From Variovorax sp. RA8 (GTDB lineage Bacteria; Pseudomonadota; Gammaproteobacteria; Burkholderiales; Burkholderiaceae_C): a stretch of 64,000 nt of DNA. Both the position numbers and the translations under genes were made by a program. Within the stretch, counting starts at the first letter, position 1, and every line of letters starts with the position of its first letter. The stretch spans positions 2,170,001-2,234,000 of the forward strand of contig NZ_LR594662.1 in NCBI RefSeq assembly GCF_901827175.1, given 5' to 3'. Positions 18,439 to 27,295 of the stretch are shown one piece after another. The notes below the pieces were generated by a model. The model did not search any database, had not been told where the DNA came from, and saw nothing but the letters and a program-made list of their open reading frames with translations.

Positions 18439-20397
18439 ATGTCGATGTTCTATACCGGCCTGACGGGCCTGAGCGTGGCCCGCAGCGCGCTCATGACCAC
18501 GGCGCACAACACGGCCAACGTCTACACGGCGGGCTACAGCCGCCAGACCTCGATGATCGCCAGCAACGGCGCCATCGGCCTGGCCTCGGGCTTCGTCGGC
18601 ACGGGCGCCCGCGTCACCACGGTGGCGCGCAGCTACGACGCCTACCTCACCTCGCAGCTCAACGGCGCCGAGGCCTCGGGGGCCGCGCTCGCCAGCTACA
18701 ACGCGCAGATCAGCCGCATCGACTCGCTGCTGGCCGACAAGACCTCCGGCCTCTCGCCGCTGATGCAAGGCTTCTTCTCCAGCGTGCAGGGCGTGGCCAA
18801 CACGCCGGCCGACCCGGCGGCGCGCCAGCAGCTCATCAGCTCCGCGCAGGCGTTGGCCAACAAGTTCCGCGCCACCGACCAGTACCTCAGCGACCTCAAC
18901 ACCTCGGCCAACGAGCAGATCCAGGGGAGCGTGGGCGAGATCAACACCTACGCCAAGCAGATCGCCACCCTCAACCACCAGATCGGCCAGCTGAGCGCCG
19001 TGGCCGGCGGCCAGCCCCCCAACGACCTGCTGGACCAGCGCGACCAGCTGGTCAACCAACTGGGCAAGCTGGTGGACGTGAAGGTGCTGGAACAGGACGG
19101 CGGCAAGTACAACGTCTTCATCGGCAACGGCCAGTCGCTGGTGCTGGGCGACCAGGCGATGTCGCTCAAGGCCGGTCCCTCCGCAGCCGACCCGACTCGC
19201 ACGGCGCTGTCGCTGGTGGGCATCAACGGCACGGCTACGGAGCTAGCCGACAGCGTGTTCAGCGGCGGCTCCATCGGCGGGCTGATGGCCTTCCGCAACG
19301 AGACGCTCAGCACCTCGCAGAACGCCATCGGCCGCCTGGCCATGGCGCTCACCGACAGCTTCAACGACCAGCACAAGCTGGGCATCGACCTCAACGGCGT
19401 GCTGGGCACCGACTTCTTCTCGCAGGCCGCGCCGGGCGTGTTCACCAACGCCCACAACAATGGCGACATGGTGCTCGGCGCGAGCATCACCGACACCTCG
19501 CAGCTCAGCATCAGCGACTACGCGGTGGAAGTGAAGGACGTGGCGGGCGTGCTCAACTACTCGGTCACGCGCCTCACCGACAAACAGGTGATCGGCACCT
19601 TCGCGGCCTTCCCGATCAGCTTCGACGGCGTCAGCCTCAGCGTGGCCAGCGGCACGGCGCAGGCCGGCGACCGCTTCCTGGTGCAGCCCACGCGCACCGG
19701 CGCGCGCGACGTCGACGTGCTGGTGATCGATCCGGCCAAGGTGGCCGCGGCCTCGCCGCTGATTGCGGGCAACACCGCCGGCAACCAGGGCAACGGCGCG
19801 CTGGGCGCGCCCACGGTCGACGCGGGCTACCTGGCCGCGCCGCTCGCGGCGCCGGTGACCCTGAGCTTCGACGCCGCCACCGGCGAGTTGTCGGGCTTCC
19901 CGGCGACTTCCGCGGTCACCGTGACCCTGGCCGACGGGACCTCGACCGTCTATGCCGCCGGCGACCCCGTGCCCTACACGGCCGGCGCATTGATGAGCTT
20001 CGACGGGATCACCGTCAAGATGACGGGCGCGCCCGCCGATGGCGACACCTTCACCATCAAGAACAACAGCGGCGGCGTCTCCGACGGCAGCAATGCGCTG
20101 CTGCTCGGCGCGCTGCAGAAGAAGACCGCCATGGATGGCGGCACCTCCACCTTCGGCAGCGCCTTCGCGCAGCTGGTGAGCGCAGTGGGCAACCGGACGA
20201 TGGAGATCCGCACGGCCGAGCAGACGCAGACGAGCGTGACGGAGCAGATCCGCGCCAGCCGCGACTCGATCTCGGGTGTGAACCAGGACGAGGAAACCGC
20301 CAACCTGCTGATGTACCAGCAGATGTACCAGGCGAACGCCAAGGTGATCCAGACCGCCTCGACCATGTTCGACGCCATCCTCGGCATCCGCGGCTGA
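18439..20397 (+). CDS. flgK: Flagellar hook-filament junction protein FlgK
   Basis: FlgK (HAP1) is the first junction protein between hook and filament. The 652-residue product starts MSMFYTGLTGLSVARSALMT with the rod/hook motif AHNTANVYTAGYSRQ, and ends with the matching helix LMYQQMYQANAKVIQTAST. It is longer than the roughly 550 residues of enteric FlgK because of two insert modules of the type SFDGV-x-L...G-x-PA-x-GD-x-F (near residues 390-420 and 517-540), also found once in FlgL. It lies behind a sigma-28-type promoter, as expected for a late gene. Confidence 0.97.
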   Translation: MSMFYTGLTGLSVARSALMTTAHNTANVYTAGYSRQTSMIASNGAIGLASGFVGTGARVTTVARSYDAYLTSQLNGAEASGAALASYNAQISRIDSLLADKTSGLSPLMQGFFSSVQGVANTPADPAARQQLISSAQALANKFRATDQYLSDLNTSANEQIQGSVGEINTYAKQIATLNHQIGQLSAVAGGQPPNDLLDQRDQLVNQLGKLVDVKVLEQDGGKYNVFIGNGQSLVLGDQAMSLKAGPSAADPTRTALSLVGINGTATELADSVFSGGSIGGLMAFRNETLSTSQNAIGRLAMALTDSFNDQHKLGIDLNGVLGTDFFSQAAPGVFTNAHNNGDMVLGASITDTSQLSISDYAVEVKDVAGVLNYSVTRLTDKQVIGTFAAFPISFDGVSLSVASGTAQAGDRFLVQPTRTGARDVDVLVIDPAKVAAASPLIAGNTAGNQGNGALGAPTVDAGYLAAPLAAPVTLSFDAATGELSGFPATSAVTVTLADGTSTVYAAGDPVPYTAGALMSFDGITVKMTGAPADGDTFTIKNNSGGVSDGSNALLLGALQKKTAMDGGTSTFGSAFAQLVSAVGNRTMEIRTAEQTQTSVTEQIRASRDSISGVNQDEETANLLMYQQMYQANAKVIQTASTMFDAILGIRG

Positions 20398-20435
20398 CAG
20401 CGCCGCGGGCCACACACCATCTTCCAGGAGTCGCG

Positions 20436-21647
20436 ATGCGCATCAGCACCCAATCCTTCTATGCACGGAGCATGAACGACATCGGTTCGCAGCAGCAGCA
20501 GCTGTTCCGGATCCAGCAGCAGCTCGCCGCCGAGAGCAAGTTCCTGACGCCGGCCGACGACCCGGTCGCGTCGGCGCGCGCGCTGGGCGTCTCCGATACG
20601 CTCGCGCAGTCCTCGCAGTACGCGACCAGCCGCGGCCGCGCGACCCTGTCGCTGTCGCGGGAGGAGGACGCCCTCAAGTCCGCCACCGAGATCCTGCAGA
20701 ACGTCAAGACCATGATCGTGCAGGCCGGCAACGGCACCCTGTCCGACGCCGACCGCGCCTCGCTGGCCACCGCGATGCAGAGCAACCTCGACCAGCTGGT
20801 GAACGTGGCCAATGCCGACGACGGCAACGGGCAGTTCCTGTTCGCCGGCTACAAGAGCGCCAACCCGCCCTTCGTGGCGCAGGCCGGTGGCGGCGTGCAG
20901 TACATGGGCGACCAGGGGCAGCGCCTGATCCAGGTCGACGTGGCGCGGCAGATGTCAGCCGCCGACGATGGCCGCAGCGTTTTCCAGTCGGTGCAGGGCA
21001 GTGCGGGCTATGTCGCCAGCGCGAGCGCGGCCAACACCGGCTCGGGCGTGTTCGGCGGGGTCGGCGTGACCGATGCCTCGGCGCCCCTCTACGGCAAGGA
21101 CTTCGACATCAGCTTCGCCGGCGGCAACTACACGGTGACGACGAACGACACCCCGCCCGTCGTTGCGGCCACCGGCCCCTACACGCCCGGCACGCCCATC
21201 GCCTTCGGCGGCGTTCAGCTCAGCATGAGCGGCACGCCGGCGGACGGCGACAGCTTCCGGGTCGCCACCGCGAAGAACGCGGGCACGGACGTCTTCGCGG
21301 CCATCGGCGATGTGATCAGCGCGCTGCGCCAGCCGCTCGCCGCCGGCGGCGCCGCGGCGCAGGCCCATCTGCAGAACGCGCTCTCCACCGGCAACGTGAA
21401 GATCACCAACGCGCACGACAACGTGCTGACCATCCGCTCCTCGGTCGGCTCGCGCATGAACGAGATCGATGCCCTGGACGACGCGGGCGCCTCGCGCGAC
21501 CTGATCGACAAGAGCTATCTGTCCGACCTGCAGGACCTGGACCCGGCCGCAGCCATCTCGGAATTCCTGCAGCGCCAGACCTCGCTGCAGGCGACGCAGC
21601 AGACCTTTGCGCGGCTGCATGGGATTTCGTTGTTCAATTACCTTTGA
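20436..21647 (+). CDS. flgL: Flagellar hook-filament junction protein FlgL
   Basis: FlgL (HAP3) joins FlgK to the flagellin filament. The 403-residue product starts MRISTQSFYARSMNDIGSQQ, has the flagellin-like N-terminal helix with LTPADDPVASARALGV, and ends EFLQRQTSLQATQQTFARLH. The middle contains one insert module (GVQLSMSGTPADGDSFRVAT) like those in FlgK. It has a CAGGAG ribosome site and starts 38 bp after flgK. It is the last gene of this flagellar block. Confidence 0.97.
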   Translation: MRISTQSFYARSMNDIGSQQQQLFRIQQQLAAESKFLTPADDPVASARALGVSDTLAQSSQYATSRGRATLSLSREEDALKSATEILQNVKTMIVQAGNGTLSDADRASLATAMQSNLDQLVNVANADDGNGQFLFAGYKSANPPFVAQAGGGVQYMGDQGQRLIQVDVARQMSAADDGRSVFQSVQGSAGYVASASAANTGSGVFGGVGVTDASAPLYGKDFDISFAGGNYTVTTNDTPPVVAATGPYTPGTPIAFGGVQLSMSGTPADGDSFRVATAKNAGTDVFAAIGDVISALRQPLAAGGAAAQAHLQNALSTGNVKITNAHDNVLTIRSSVGSRMNEIDALDDAGASRDLIDKSYLSDLQDLDPAAAISEFLQRQTSLQATQQTFARLHGISLFNYL

Positions 21648-21767
21648 ACGCGCCGGCAAACCAGGCTTGAAAGGCAGCGCGCAGGTTGACGCAAGCAGCA
21701 GCTTTCCTCCGAGAATGTTGGTGGCTGGGTCATTCTTGTCTTAGGCTTCAGGAAGTCCTTCGTCGAA

Positions 21768-22409
21768 ATGCAAACGCCGATCTTCCTTCCGGCGCTCGAG
21801 TCTGGCGCACGCGACGTGATCGCTGATCGTGCTCGGCAGACAGCTGCAGCCGCTGCGCTGATGGGCTGCCTGTTGGTCGCGCACGGCACGGCGGCCGCCG
21901 ATGCTGCAGCTGGCGCGCGGCTCTCCGCCGCGCGCTGCGCATCTTGCCACTCGTCCACCGAAGCGATCCACTCGACGGTGCCGCTGCTCGAAGGCCAGCC
22001 CAGGGCTTACTTCATTGCCCAGTGGCGTGCCTTTCGCGAGCGCAAACGTACTGCCCCGGTGATGGTGACCCTCGCCGCGGAGTTGAGCGAGCAGGATGTC
22101 GATGACCTTGCCGAACACTTCGCCGCACTGGTGCCCCCTCCCACGGTGCAAGCGGCCGGCAGCGAGGCCGGCCGCGCATTGGCCGACCGCTTGCGATGTG
22201 CCGGCTGCCACGGTCCGGGGTTGAAGGGGACGAACGCCGGCGCGGCACGACTCGCCGGGCAAAAGGTGCGTTACACCACCTGGTCGTTGCAGCTGATGCG
22301 CAGCGGCACGCGGCCGCACGGAAGCTCCGCGAAGCCGGATCCGCTGCTTGCCGGCCTCAGCAATGCCGAGATCGAGTCGCTGGCCGCGTATCTGGCCTCG
22401 CTGCCCTGA
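21768..22409 (+). CDS. Dihaem c-type cytochrome (cytochrome c4-like)
   Basis: This is a probable periplasmic electron carrier with two haem c sites, CASCH (about residues 57-61) and CAGCH (about 145-149), in two homologous halves, each followed by Met-containing axial-ligand regions. This is the cytochrome c4 / c-553 layout. The hydrophobic stretch AAAALMGCLLVAHGTAAAD is the signal peptide, so the true start may be the in-frame GTG near 21816 rather than the ATG at 21768, which adds about 16 residues. It stands alone; the next gene converges on it. Confidence 0.85.
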   Translation: MQTPIFLPALESGARDVIADRARQTAAAAALMGCLLVAHGTAAADAAAGARLSAARCASCHSSTEAIHSTVPLLEGQPRAYFIAQWRAFRERKRTAPVMVTLAAELSEQDVDDLAEHFAALVPPPTVQAAGSEAGRALADRLRCAGCHGPGLKGTNAGAARLAGQKVRYTTWSLQLMRSGTRPHGSSAKPDPLLAGLSNAEIESLAAYLASLP

Positions 22410-22466
22410 ACTTGGGGCCGCTGGGGCGCGCCTCCACGACCTGGATGTGCTCGTCGATCACCTCGA

Positions 22467-23228
22467 TCAAGGCTGGCTGGGATGCTTCCGGCCGCGGGCG
22501 CCGCCCAGCCTGGGCAGCAACATGCCGACCTGCTGGCGGTACGCCTGGTAGCGTTGACCAAACTGTTCGATGAGATCGCGCTCCTCGAACCAGATGCCGA
22601 TCAGGATGTAGCCGGTAGAGGCCGCGGCGAACAGCAGATGGCCCGCCGTCATTGTCGGCGCGGCCCAGAAGGCCAGGATGAAGCCGAGATAGATCGGGTG
22701 CCGCACATGGCGGTAGAACAGCGGCGTGCGAAAGTCTGCGGCCGGCAGCGCGTCCCCGCGCATGTTCGCCCACACCTGCCGCAGGCCGAAGAGCTCGAAG
22801 TGGTTGATCAGGAAGGTGCTGATGAGGAGCACGCCCCAGCCCAGCCAGAACACGCCTTGCAAGGCGATGCGCGCAACGGGATCGTCGACCCTCCACAGTA
22901 CCGGCTCGGCGATGGGCCGCCACTGCCACAGCAGCAGGGCGAGCGCCGCGCTGGCCGCCAGCACGAAGGTGCTGCGCTCCACCGATTCCGGGATCAGCCG
23001 GGTCCACCAGCGCTTGAAGCCGCGTCGGGCCATGACGCTGTGCTGCACCGCGAAGAGCCCCAGCAGCATGACGTTCACGAGCAGCGCCTCGACGAGCGGC
23101 GCACTGGTCCCGCTGTCGATGGTCTTTGGCAGTAGCGGCAGGTTGCCGACGAAGCCGATCGCGTAGGCGAAGGTGGCGAGGAAGAAGAGGTACACCACCA
23201 GCCCATAGAGTGCGGCGAGGATTGCCAT
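22467..23228 (-). CDS. mddA: Methanethiol S-methyltransferase-like membrane protein (MddA/NnrU family)
   Basis: MddA methylates methanethiol to dimethyl sulfide using S-adenosylmethionine. The 253-residue product begins MAILAALYGLVVYLFFLATF then AYAIGFVGNL, which I recognise from MddA/NnrU-type proteins, and has about five membrane segments. The isoprenylcysteine-methyltransferase-like C-terminal motif RHVRHPIYLGFILAFWAAP is followed by the EERDLIEQFGQRYQAYRQQV segment that binds SAM in this superfamily. I chose the ATG at 23228 since it begins at the first membrane helix. Substrate assignment is by family resemblance only. It converges on the cytochrome gene. Confidence 0.78.
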   Translation of the reverse strand: MAILAALYGLVVYLFFLATFAYAIGFVGNLPLLPKTIDSGTSAPLVEALLVNVMLLGLFAVQHSVMARRGFKRWWTRLIPESVERSTFVLAASAALALLLWQWRPIAEPVLWRVDDPVARIALQGVFWLGWGVLLISTFLINHFELFGLRQVWANMRGDALPAADFRTPLFYRHVRHPIYLGFILAFWAAPTMTAGHLLFAAASTGYILIGIWFEERDLIEQFGQRYQAYRQQVGMLLPRLGGARGRKHPSQP

Positions 23229-23379
23229 GACGAATCTCCTGTAGCGATGATTTGAGGACGAGTCGAGCCCGCGTACCTGCGCGCTGCAGGCACGAAAGGC
23301 CTTGGGAAGAAAGACTGGCCCGCTGCGGGCCGGTGCCGCCGGCGCTACGGCACTTCGCAGCCGTGCGGCTTGCGCGGCT

Positions 23380-25551
23380 TCATCGTGCCCACCCGCGGTT
23401 GTCGAGCACCTGGGCAATGCGCAAGGCGGCGCGGGCCGCCCCATCGGTTTCTACCGGACGGTAGCGCACAGGTTCATGCATCGCGGCGAGCGCCCGCCGG
23501 GCCAGGGCATCCGGGTCCAGCGTCGCCGCGTAGTCCATCGAGCGGTCGGCGGCATAGTTGGCGAGGCGCTGGCGCACGTGCACACACTGTTCGAAATGGC
23601 GCTGGAGCGGAAAGCTCAGGAAGGGGCGGCGCGTGGCCACGAGTTCCATCGTGGTCGACAGCCCGCCCTGCACCAGCGCCAGGTCGCAGCAAGCCAGATG
23701 CTCGAAGAGGTTGTGCACGTAAGACCGCAGCTCCAGCCCGGGCTGGGGCTCGAACTCGTCGGTGGACAGCCGAGGGCCGGTGACGAGGATCAGGCGCAGT
23801 TCGGGCAGTTCGCGTTTCATGCGCGGGAAGGCCTGCGCGATCCGTTGCAGCAGGTGCCGGCCGGTAGAGGTGCCGCCCACCGCTGCAATGGCGATCTTCT
23901 CGTCGCTGCGGTAGCCATGCCGCATGCGCAAGCGCTCGGTATCCGCCAGGGCGCGCGGATCGAAAGGCAGGCAGTAGCCGCAATAGCAGAAATTGCGATC
24001 GGTCCAGTCGCGGATGGCCGGCATGCCGGGGCCGAAGGGCTGCTCGGTCACGTCTTCGCGGTTGCCGACGAAGATGGCCGCGTCGCGCAGGTACGGATAG
24101 CGCGCCACGTGCTCGATGTCGTCCGCGTTGCGGTCGGCGCACAGCAAGGCTTCGCGCTCGTTGCCTTCCTCCATGGGCAGGCAGCCGACGAAGTCGGTGA
24201 GAAAGACATACGGTTGGCGCTTGAGCTCCGGGTTCTCGTGATAGTGGTAGTCCACTTCCCACGCCTCGTCGCCGATCACGATGTCGTAGTGCTCGGCCTC
24301 GATCAGGTCCACGAAGCTCATGAAGTTGTGGCTCATGACCTCGTCCATGGTGCGCAGCGCGAAAAAGGCCGAGAGGTCGTGTTCGCCGGCCACCCGTTCG
24401 AAGTGGCGGCTCTCGTTGGCCAGGCGCCGGGTGATCGGGTGCAGGTGTTCGCCTTCGCGCTCGAGGTAGCTCGCGGCGGGGTCGGTGGTAAACCAGTCGA
24501 TCGACAGGTCCGGCTGCAGCTTGCGCAGCTCACGCGCGATGGCCAGGTCGCGCTGCACGTGGCCCAGGCCGATGGGGCTGGAGACGAACAGCGCGCGGCG
24601 AGGGCGCTTCATGGCACGCGTCCAGGTGCGCTCGCGCGGCCTGCCGCCGATGAACTCTCGCAACGTGCGGTTGAAGACCACCGGGTCGCGTGCCGCCGTC
24701 ACATGGCCGCCGCCCCCGATGGTGAGCATTTCCGAGCCCGCCACCAGCGCATGGATCTCGCGGCCCTTGGCGTACGGAATGCGCCCGTCCTGGTCGCCGT
24801 GGATCACCAGCGTGGGACAGGCCACGCGGCGCGCCAGCTCTCGCACGTCCTTGTCCAGCCAGGCGTTGCGGCACCAGTCCAGCCAGTCGGCCCGCGTGGC
24901 CCAGGCGTAGTGCGCGCCGTCTTCGTACGGCTTGGTCGAGTGCGCTTCGCTGAAGATGGTGGTCATGAACCAGTCGACATAGGCCGGCCAGTCGCCGCGC
25001 AGCAACTCGCCTTCCTTCGCAACACGTTGCGCCAGCCTTGGGTCTTCGAGCAGCGACTCTGCAAAGCCGCCGGCCGCGACCATGTGCGTGACGCGCTGCG
25101 GCTGTTCGGCCGCCAGCCGCAGCACGGTCATGGCCGCGGCCGAAATGCCGACCAGGGCCACGCGTTCGGCGCCCACCGCATCGAGCACGGCAACGAAGTC
25201 GCCGTAGAAGTGATCGAAGCTGTAAGCCTCCTGCCCCGCCGGCCGGTCGGAGCGGCCGTTGCCGCGACCGTCCATCGTGATGACACGGAAGTGCCGTGAC
25301 AGGTAGGGCACCGTACCCTTGAGCATCTGGCTGTGCACGATCTGGAAGGGCGGTGCGAAGGCAATCCACGGGCCGCTCTCGCCCCAGGTTGCGTACCAGA
25401 CCCTGACGCCCTCGCGCTCGATGAAACCCTCTTGTACCGGCTGCACGGTTTCGTACGGGGAGGAGACGGCATCCGGCACGGTACCGGCCTCGGGCAGGGG
25501 ACCTGCGATCCGGGCCAGACGCTGCGGCAGCTTGCGATCGGCCGTGCTCAT
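23380..25551 (-). CDS. Fusion of alpha/beta hydrolase and GT-B glycosyltransferase
   Basis: This 723-residue product joins two enzymes. Residues about 30-300 are an alpha/beta hydrolase: the nucleophile elbow GISAA carries Ala where the last Gly is usual, the acid is in HGDQDG, and the His is in GGGGHVTAA. Residues about 305-715 are a MurG/UGT-like glycosyltransferase: the N-terminal loop SSPIGLGHVQRDLAIA, and a donor-binding region VQGGLSTTMELVATRRPFLS. A short linker joins them in one frame with no internal stop. It overlaps the upstream tetR gene by 4 bases (ATGA), so it is probably translationally coupled to it. It may modify a glycosylated lipid or secondary metabolite; the substrate is unknown. 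Confidence 0.85.
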   Translation of the reverse strand: MSTADRKLPQRLARIAGPLPEAGTVPDAVSSPYETVQPVQEGFIEREGVRVWYATWGESGPWIAFAPPFQIVHSQMLKGTVPYLSRHFRVITMDGRGNGRSDRPAGQEAYSFDHFYGDFVAVLDAVGAERVALVGISAAAMTVLRLAAEQPQRVTHMVAAGGFAESLLEDPRLAQRVAKEGELLRGDWPAYVDWFMTTIFSEAHSTKPYEDGAHYAWATRADWLDWCRNAWLDKDVRELARRVACPTLVIHGDQDGRIPYAKGREIHALVAGSEMLTIGGGGHVTAARDPVVFNRTLREFIGGRPRERTWTRAMKRPRRALFVSSPIGLGHVQRDLAIARELRKLQPDLSIDWFTTDPAASYLEREGEHLHPITRRLANESRHFERVAGEHDLSAFFALRTMDEVMSHNFMSFVDLIEAEHYDIVIGDEAWEVDYHYHENPELKRQPYVFLTDFVGCLPMEEGNEREALLCADRNADDIEHVARYPYLRDAAIFVGNREDVTEQPFGPGMPAIRDWTDRNFCYCGYCLPFDPRALADTERLRMRHGYRSDEKIAIAAVGGTSTGRHLLQRIAQAFPRMKRELPELRLILVTGPRLSTDEFEPQPGLELRSYVHNLFEHLACCDLALVQGGLSTTMELVATRRPFLSFPLQRHFEQCVHVRQRLANYAADRSMDYAATLDPDALARRALAAMHEPVRYRPVETDGAARAALRIAQVLDNRGWAR

Positions 25552-26252
25552 GGGGATCTCCTGCCGCGCACGACGGGTGCTTGTGCAGTGCGGGCGGCCG
25601 CCTTGGCGTCCAGCGATTCGAGCAACCATTGCACGGCGTCCAGCGCAGCGCGGTGCTGGGCCTGCTCTTCCTTCACGCCCAGCAGGTCGGCGAATTCCAT
25701 GCCGAGCCAGAACTCCGAGATCCAGCAGGCGATGACCTCGGGCGTGAACGGGGGCGGCAGCTTCGTGCCGTCGGCCTCCAATGCAGCAACGGCCTCGCGC
25801 ACTGCCTCCAGCACGAGTTCCTTCCAGGCCAGCAGGCGCGGCAGGAACTTCTCGCGCAGACCGGCGTTCGACAAGCTGGCCGCCCACAGCTCCGCTTGCA
25901 GGCGCACGAATCCCGATCCGAGGTCTTCCTCGTAGAACCGCCGCGCGCTGGCCCACTTCTGCGCGAAGCCGTCGTCGCTGGCGTACATCGAGGCCTGTCG
26001 TGCCAACAGCCGCTGGTTCGCGGCGTCGAGCACATCGATGACCAACTGGTCCTTGCTGCGGAAGTGGTAGTTGATCAGCGCATGGTTGACGCCGGCGTCC
26101 TTGGCAATCTCGCGCACGCTCAACGCGGCGTAGCCTTCGGACACCAGGCGTCTGAACGCCGCATCCAGGATGCGCTCCCGCGTGTGCGTCGCGTCACCGT
26201 CGTGAAGCTTCGAGACCACGGATCCAGACCGGCGGGCAGTAGCGTCTGACAT
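25548..26252 (-). CDS. TetR/AcrR family transcriptional regulator
   Basis: This 234-residue repressor has an N-terminal helix-turn-helix (TRERILDAAFRRLVSEGYAA, then VREIAKDAGVNHALINYHFR, about residues 24-65) and a ligand-binding helical C-terminal domain. I chose the ATG at 26252, which leaves a 12-bp gap to a perfect inverted repeat that is a likely operator. It overlaps the hydrolase-glycosyltransferase start by 4 bases, so it probably controls its own operon. The ligand is unknown. Confidence 0.9.
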   Translation of the reverse strand: MSDATARRSGSVVSKLHDGDATHTRERILDAAFRRLVSEGYAALSVREIAKDAGVNHALINYHFRSKDQLVIDVLDAANQRLLARQASMYASDDGFAQKWASARRFYEEDLGSGFVRLQAELWAASLSNAGLREKFLPRLLAWKELVLEAVREAVAALEADGTKLPPPFTPEVIACWISEFWLGMEFADLLGVKEEQAQHRAALDAVQWLLESLDAKAAARTAQAPVVRGRRSP

Positions 26253-26263
26253 CGTTGATTCAC

Positions 26264-26282
26264 CGACTGGTTTAAACAGTCG
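26264..26282. promoter_or_regulatory. Candidate operator of the TetR regulator
   Basis: The sequence CGACTG-GTTTAAA-CAGTCG is a perfect inverted repeat with 6-bp arms, 12 bp upstream of the tetR start, in the short gap shared with the YjbQ gene. Position and size fit a TetR-family operator. Confidence 0.65.
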
Positions 26283-26311
26283 TTCAATACTAAGAGCTCG
26301 ATGGGCGGATG

Positions 26312-26749
26312 TCAATCGGGCGCCAGCGCCCCCAGAAGATGCAGCACCACCTGGCGACGGTGCGGGCGCAGGCGGTGCTCCCACACGTAGATGCCCTGCC
26401 ATGTGCCCAGGGCGAGGCGGCCGTTCAAGACCGGGACCGACAGCTGCACCGCCGTGAGCGCGGCGCGGACATGGGCCGGCATGTCGTCCGGCCCTTCGTC
26501 GCGATGGCGGAACAGCGGATCACCATCGGGCACCAGGCGGGCAAGGAAGCGATTCAGATCGGCCTGCACATCGGGATCGGCGTTCTCCTGGATCAGGAGG
26601 CTGGCGGAGGTGTGGCGGATGAAGAGGGTGAGGAGGCCGGTCCGGACACGTTGCGCGTCGACCCATTCCGTCACGGGGCGCGTGATCTCGACGAGCGCGC
26701 GCCCGGGCGTATCGATGTCCAGGGAGGTGGTGGACTGCTGCTGGTGCAT
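26312..26749 (-). CDS. yjbQ: YjbQ family protein (UPF0047)
   Basis: This is a member of the conserved YjbQ family, some of which show weak thiamine-phosphate synthase activity; the real role is uncertain. The 145-residue product has the family motifs HTSASLLIQENADPDVQADL (about 50-69) and LGTWQGIYVWEHR near the C-terminus, with conserved His residues at both. The ATG at 26749 gives the typical length; the longer frame adds about 29 unlikely residues. It lies about 60 bp upstream of the tetR gene on the same strand. Confidence 0.88.
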   Translation of the reverse strand: MHQQQSTTSLDIDTPGRALVEITRPVTEWVDAQRVRTGLLTLFIRHTSASLLIQENADPDVQADLNRFLARLVPDGDPLFRHRDEGPDDMPAHVRAALTAVQLSVPVLNGRLALGTWQGIYVWEHRLRPHRRQVVLHLLGALAPD

Positions 26750-26896
26750 GGGATGAAGGATAGGGCGATACACCTGCCGGCTTCGACGGACGGCAATGGA
26801 GGCTCCCACCTGCGATGCTAGGTTGATCGAGATCAATAGAGGGCGGGGAAGTCGCTCCTAGAGTTGCTTCTTCTTTCAACCCGTGGAGTTTCCAGC

Positions 26897-27295
26897 ATGC
26901 GCTCTTTTTCCGAACTCAACTTGTCTCCCGCACGCGAAGCGCGCCGGGTACTCCTGGTGTCCCTGATGGCCTTTGTTCCAGCCTTCGGCGGAGTCGCTTT
27001 CGCGCAGGGCTCGGGTGAAGCCGATCCGGCTCAAGCCAAGGCACGTCCCACGGCCAGGTCGACCCCGGCGGAGCGCTCGGCAGCGCGGGCCGGCCGCGCG
27101 ACCGAAGGCGGCGAGGCCGCACGGGGCCCCCAGATGGGCGAGGTGGAGGTGCGACCGACCACCGCGCCGCGCCTGTCGAAAGCAGAACGCAAGGCGGCAA
27201 CTGCGCAGCGCCGGGCTGCTGCCCGCGCGGCGAACCGCCGAGGGGAATTCGCGCGTGGCGGGAATGCGGACGCACCGGAGACCAAGAAGCGCTGA
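26897..27295 (+). CDS. Basic, Ala/Arg-rich exported protein, unknown
   Basis: I do not recognise this protein. The 132-residue product has a signal peptide (about 1-35, RRVLLVSLMAFVPAFGGVAFAQ) and then a mature part dominated by Ala, Arg, Lys, Glu and Thr with no predicted fold, including KAERKAATAQRRAAARAANR. The composition suggests an unstructured, strongly basic periplasmic protein. I chose the ATG at 26897 over an in-frame ATG at 26864 because it places the signal peptide properly. It is divergent from the yjbQ gene. Confidence 0.6.
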   Translation: MRSFSELNLSPAREARRVLLVSLMAFVPAFGGVAFAQGSGEADPAQAKARPTARSTPAERSAARAGRATEGGEAARGPQMGEVEVRPTTAPRLSKAERKAATAQRRAAARAANRRGEFARGGNADAPETKKR

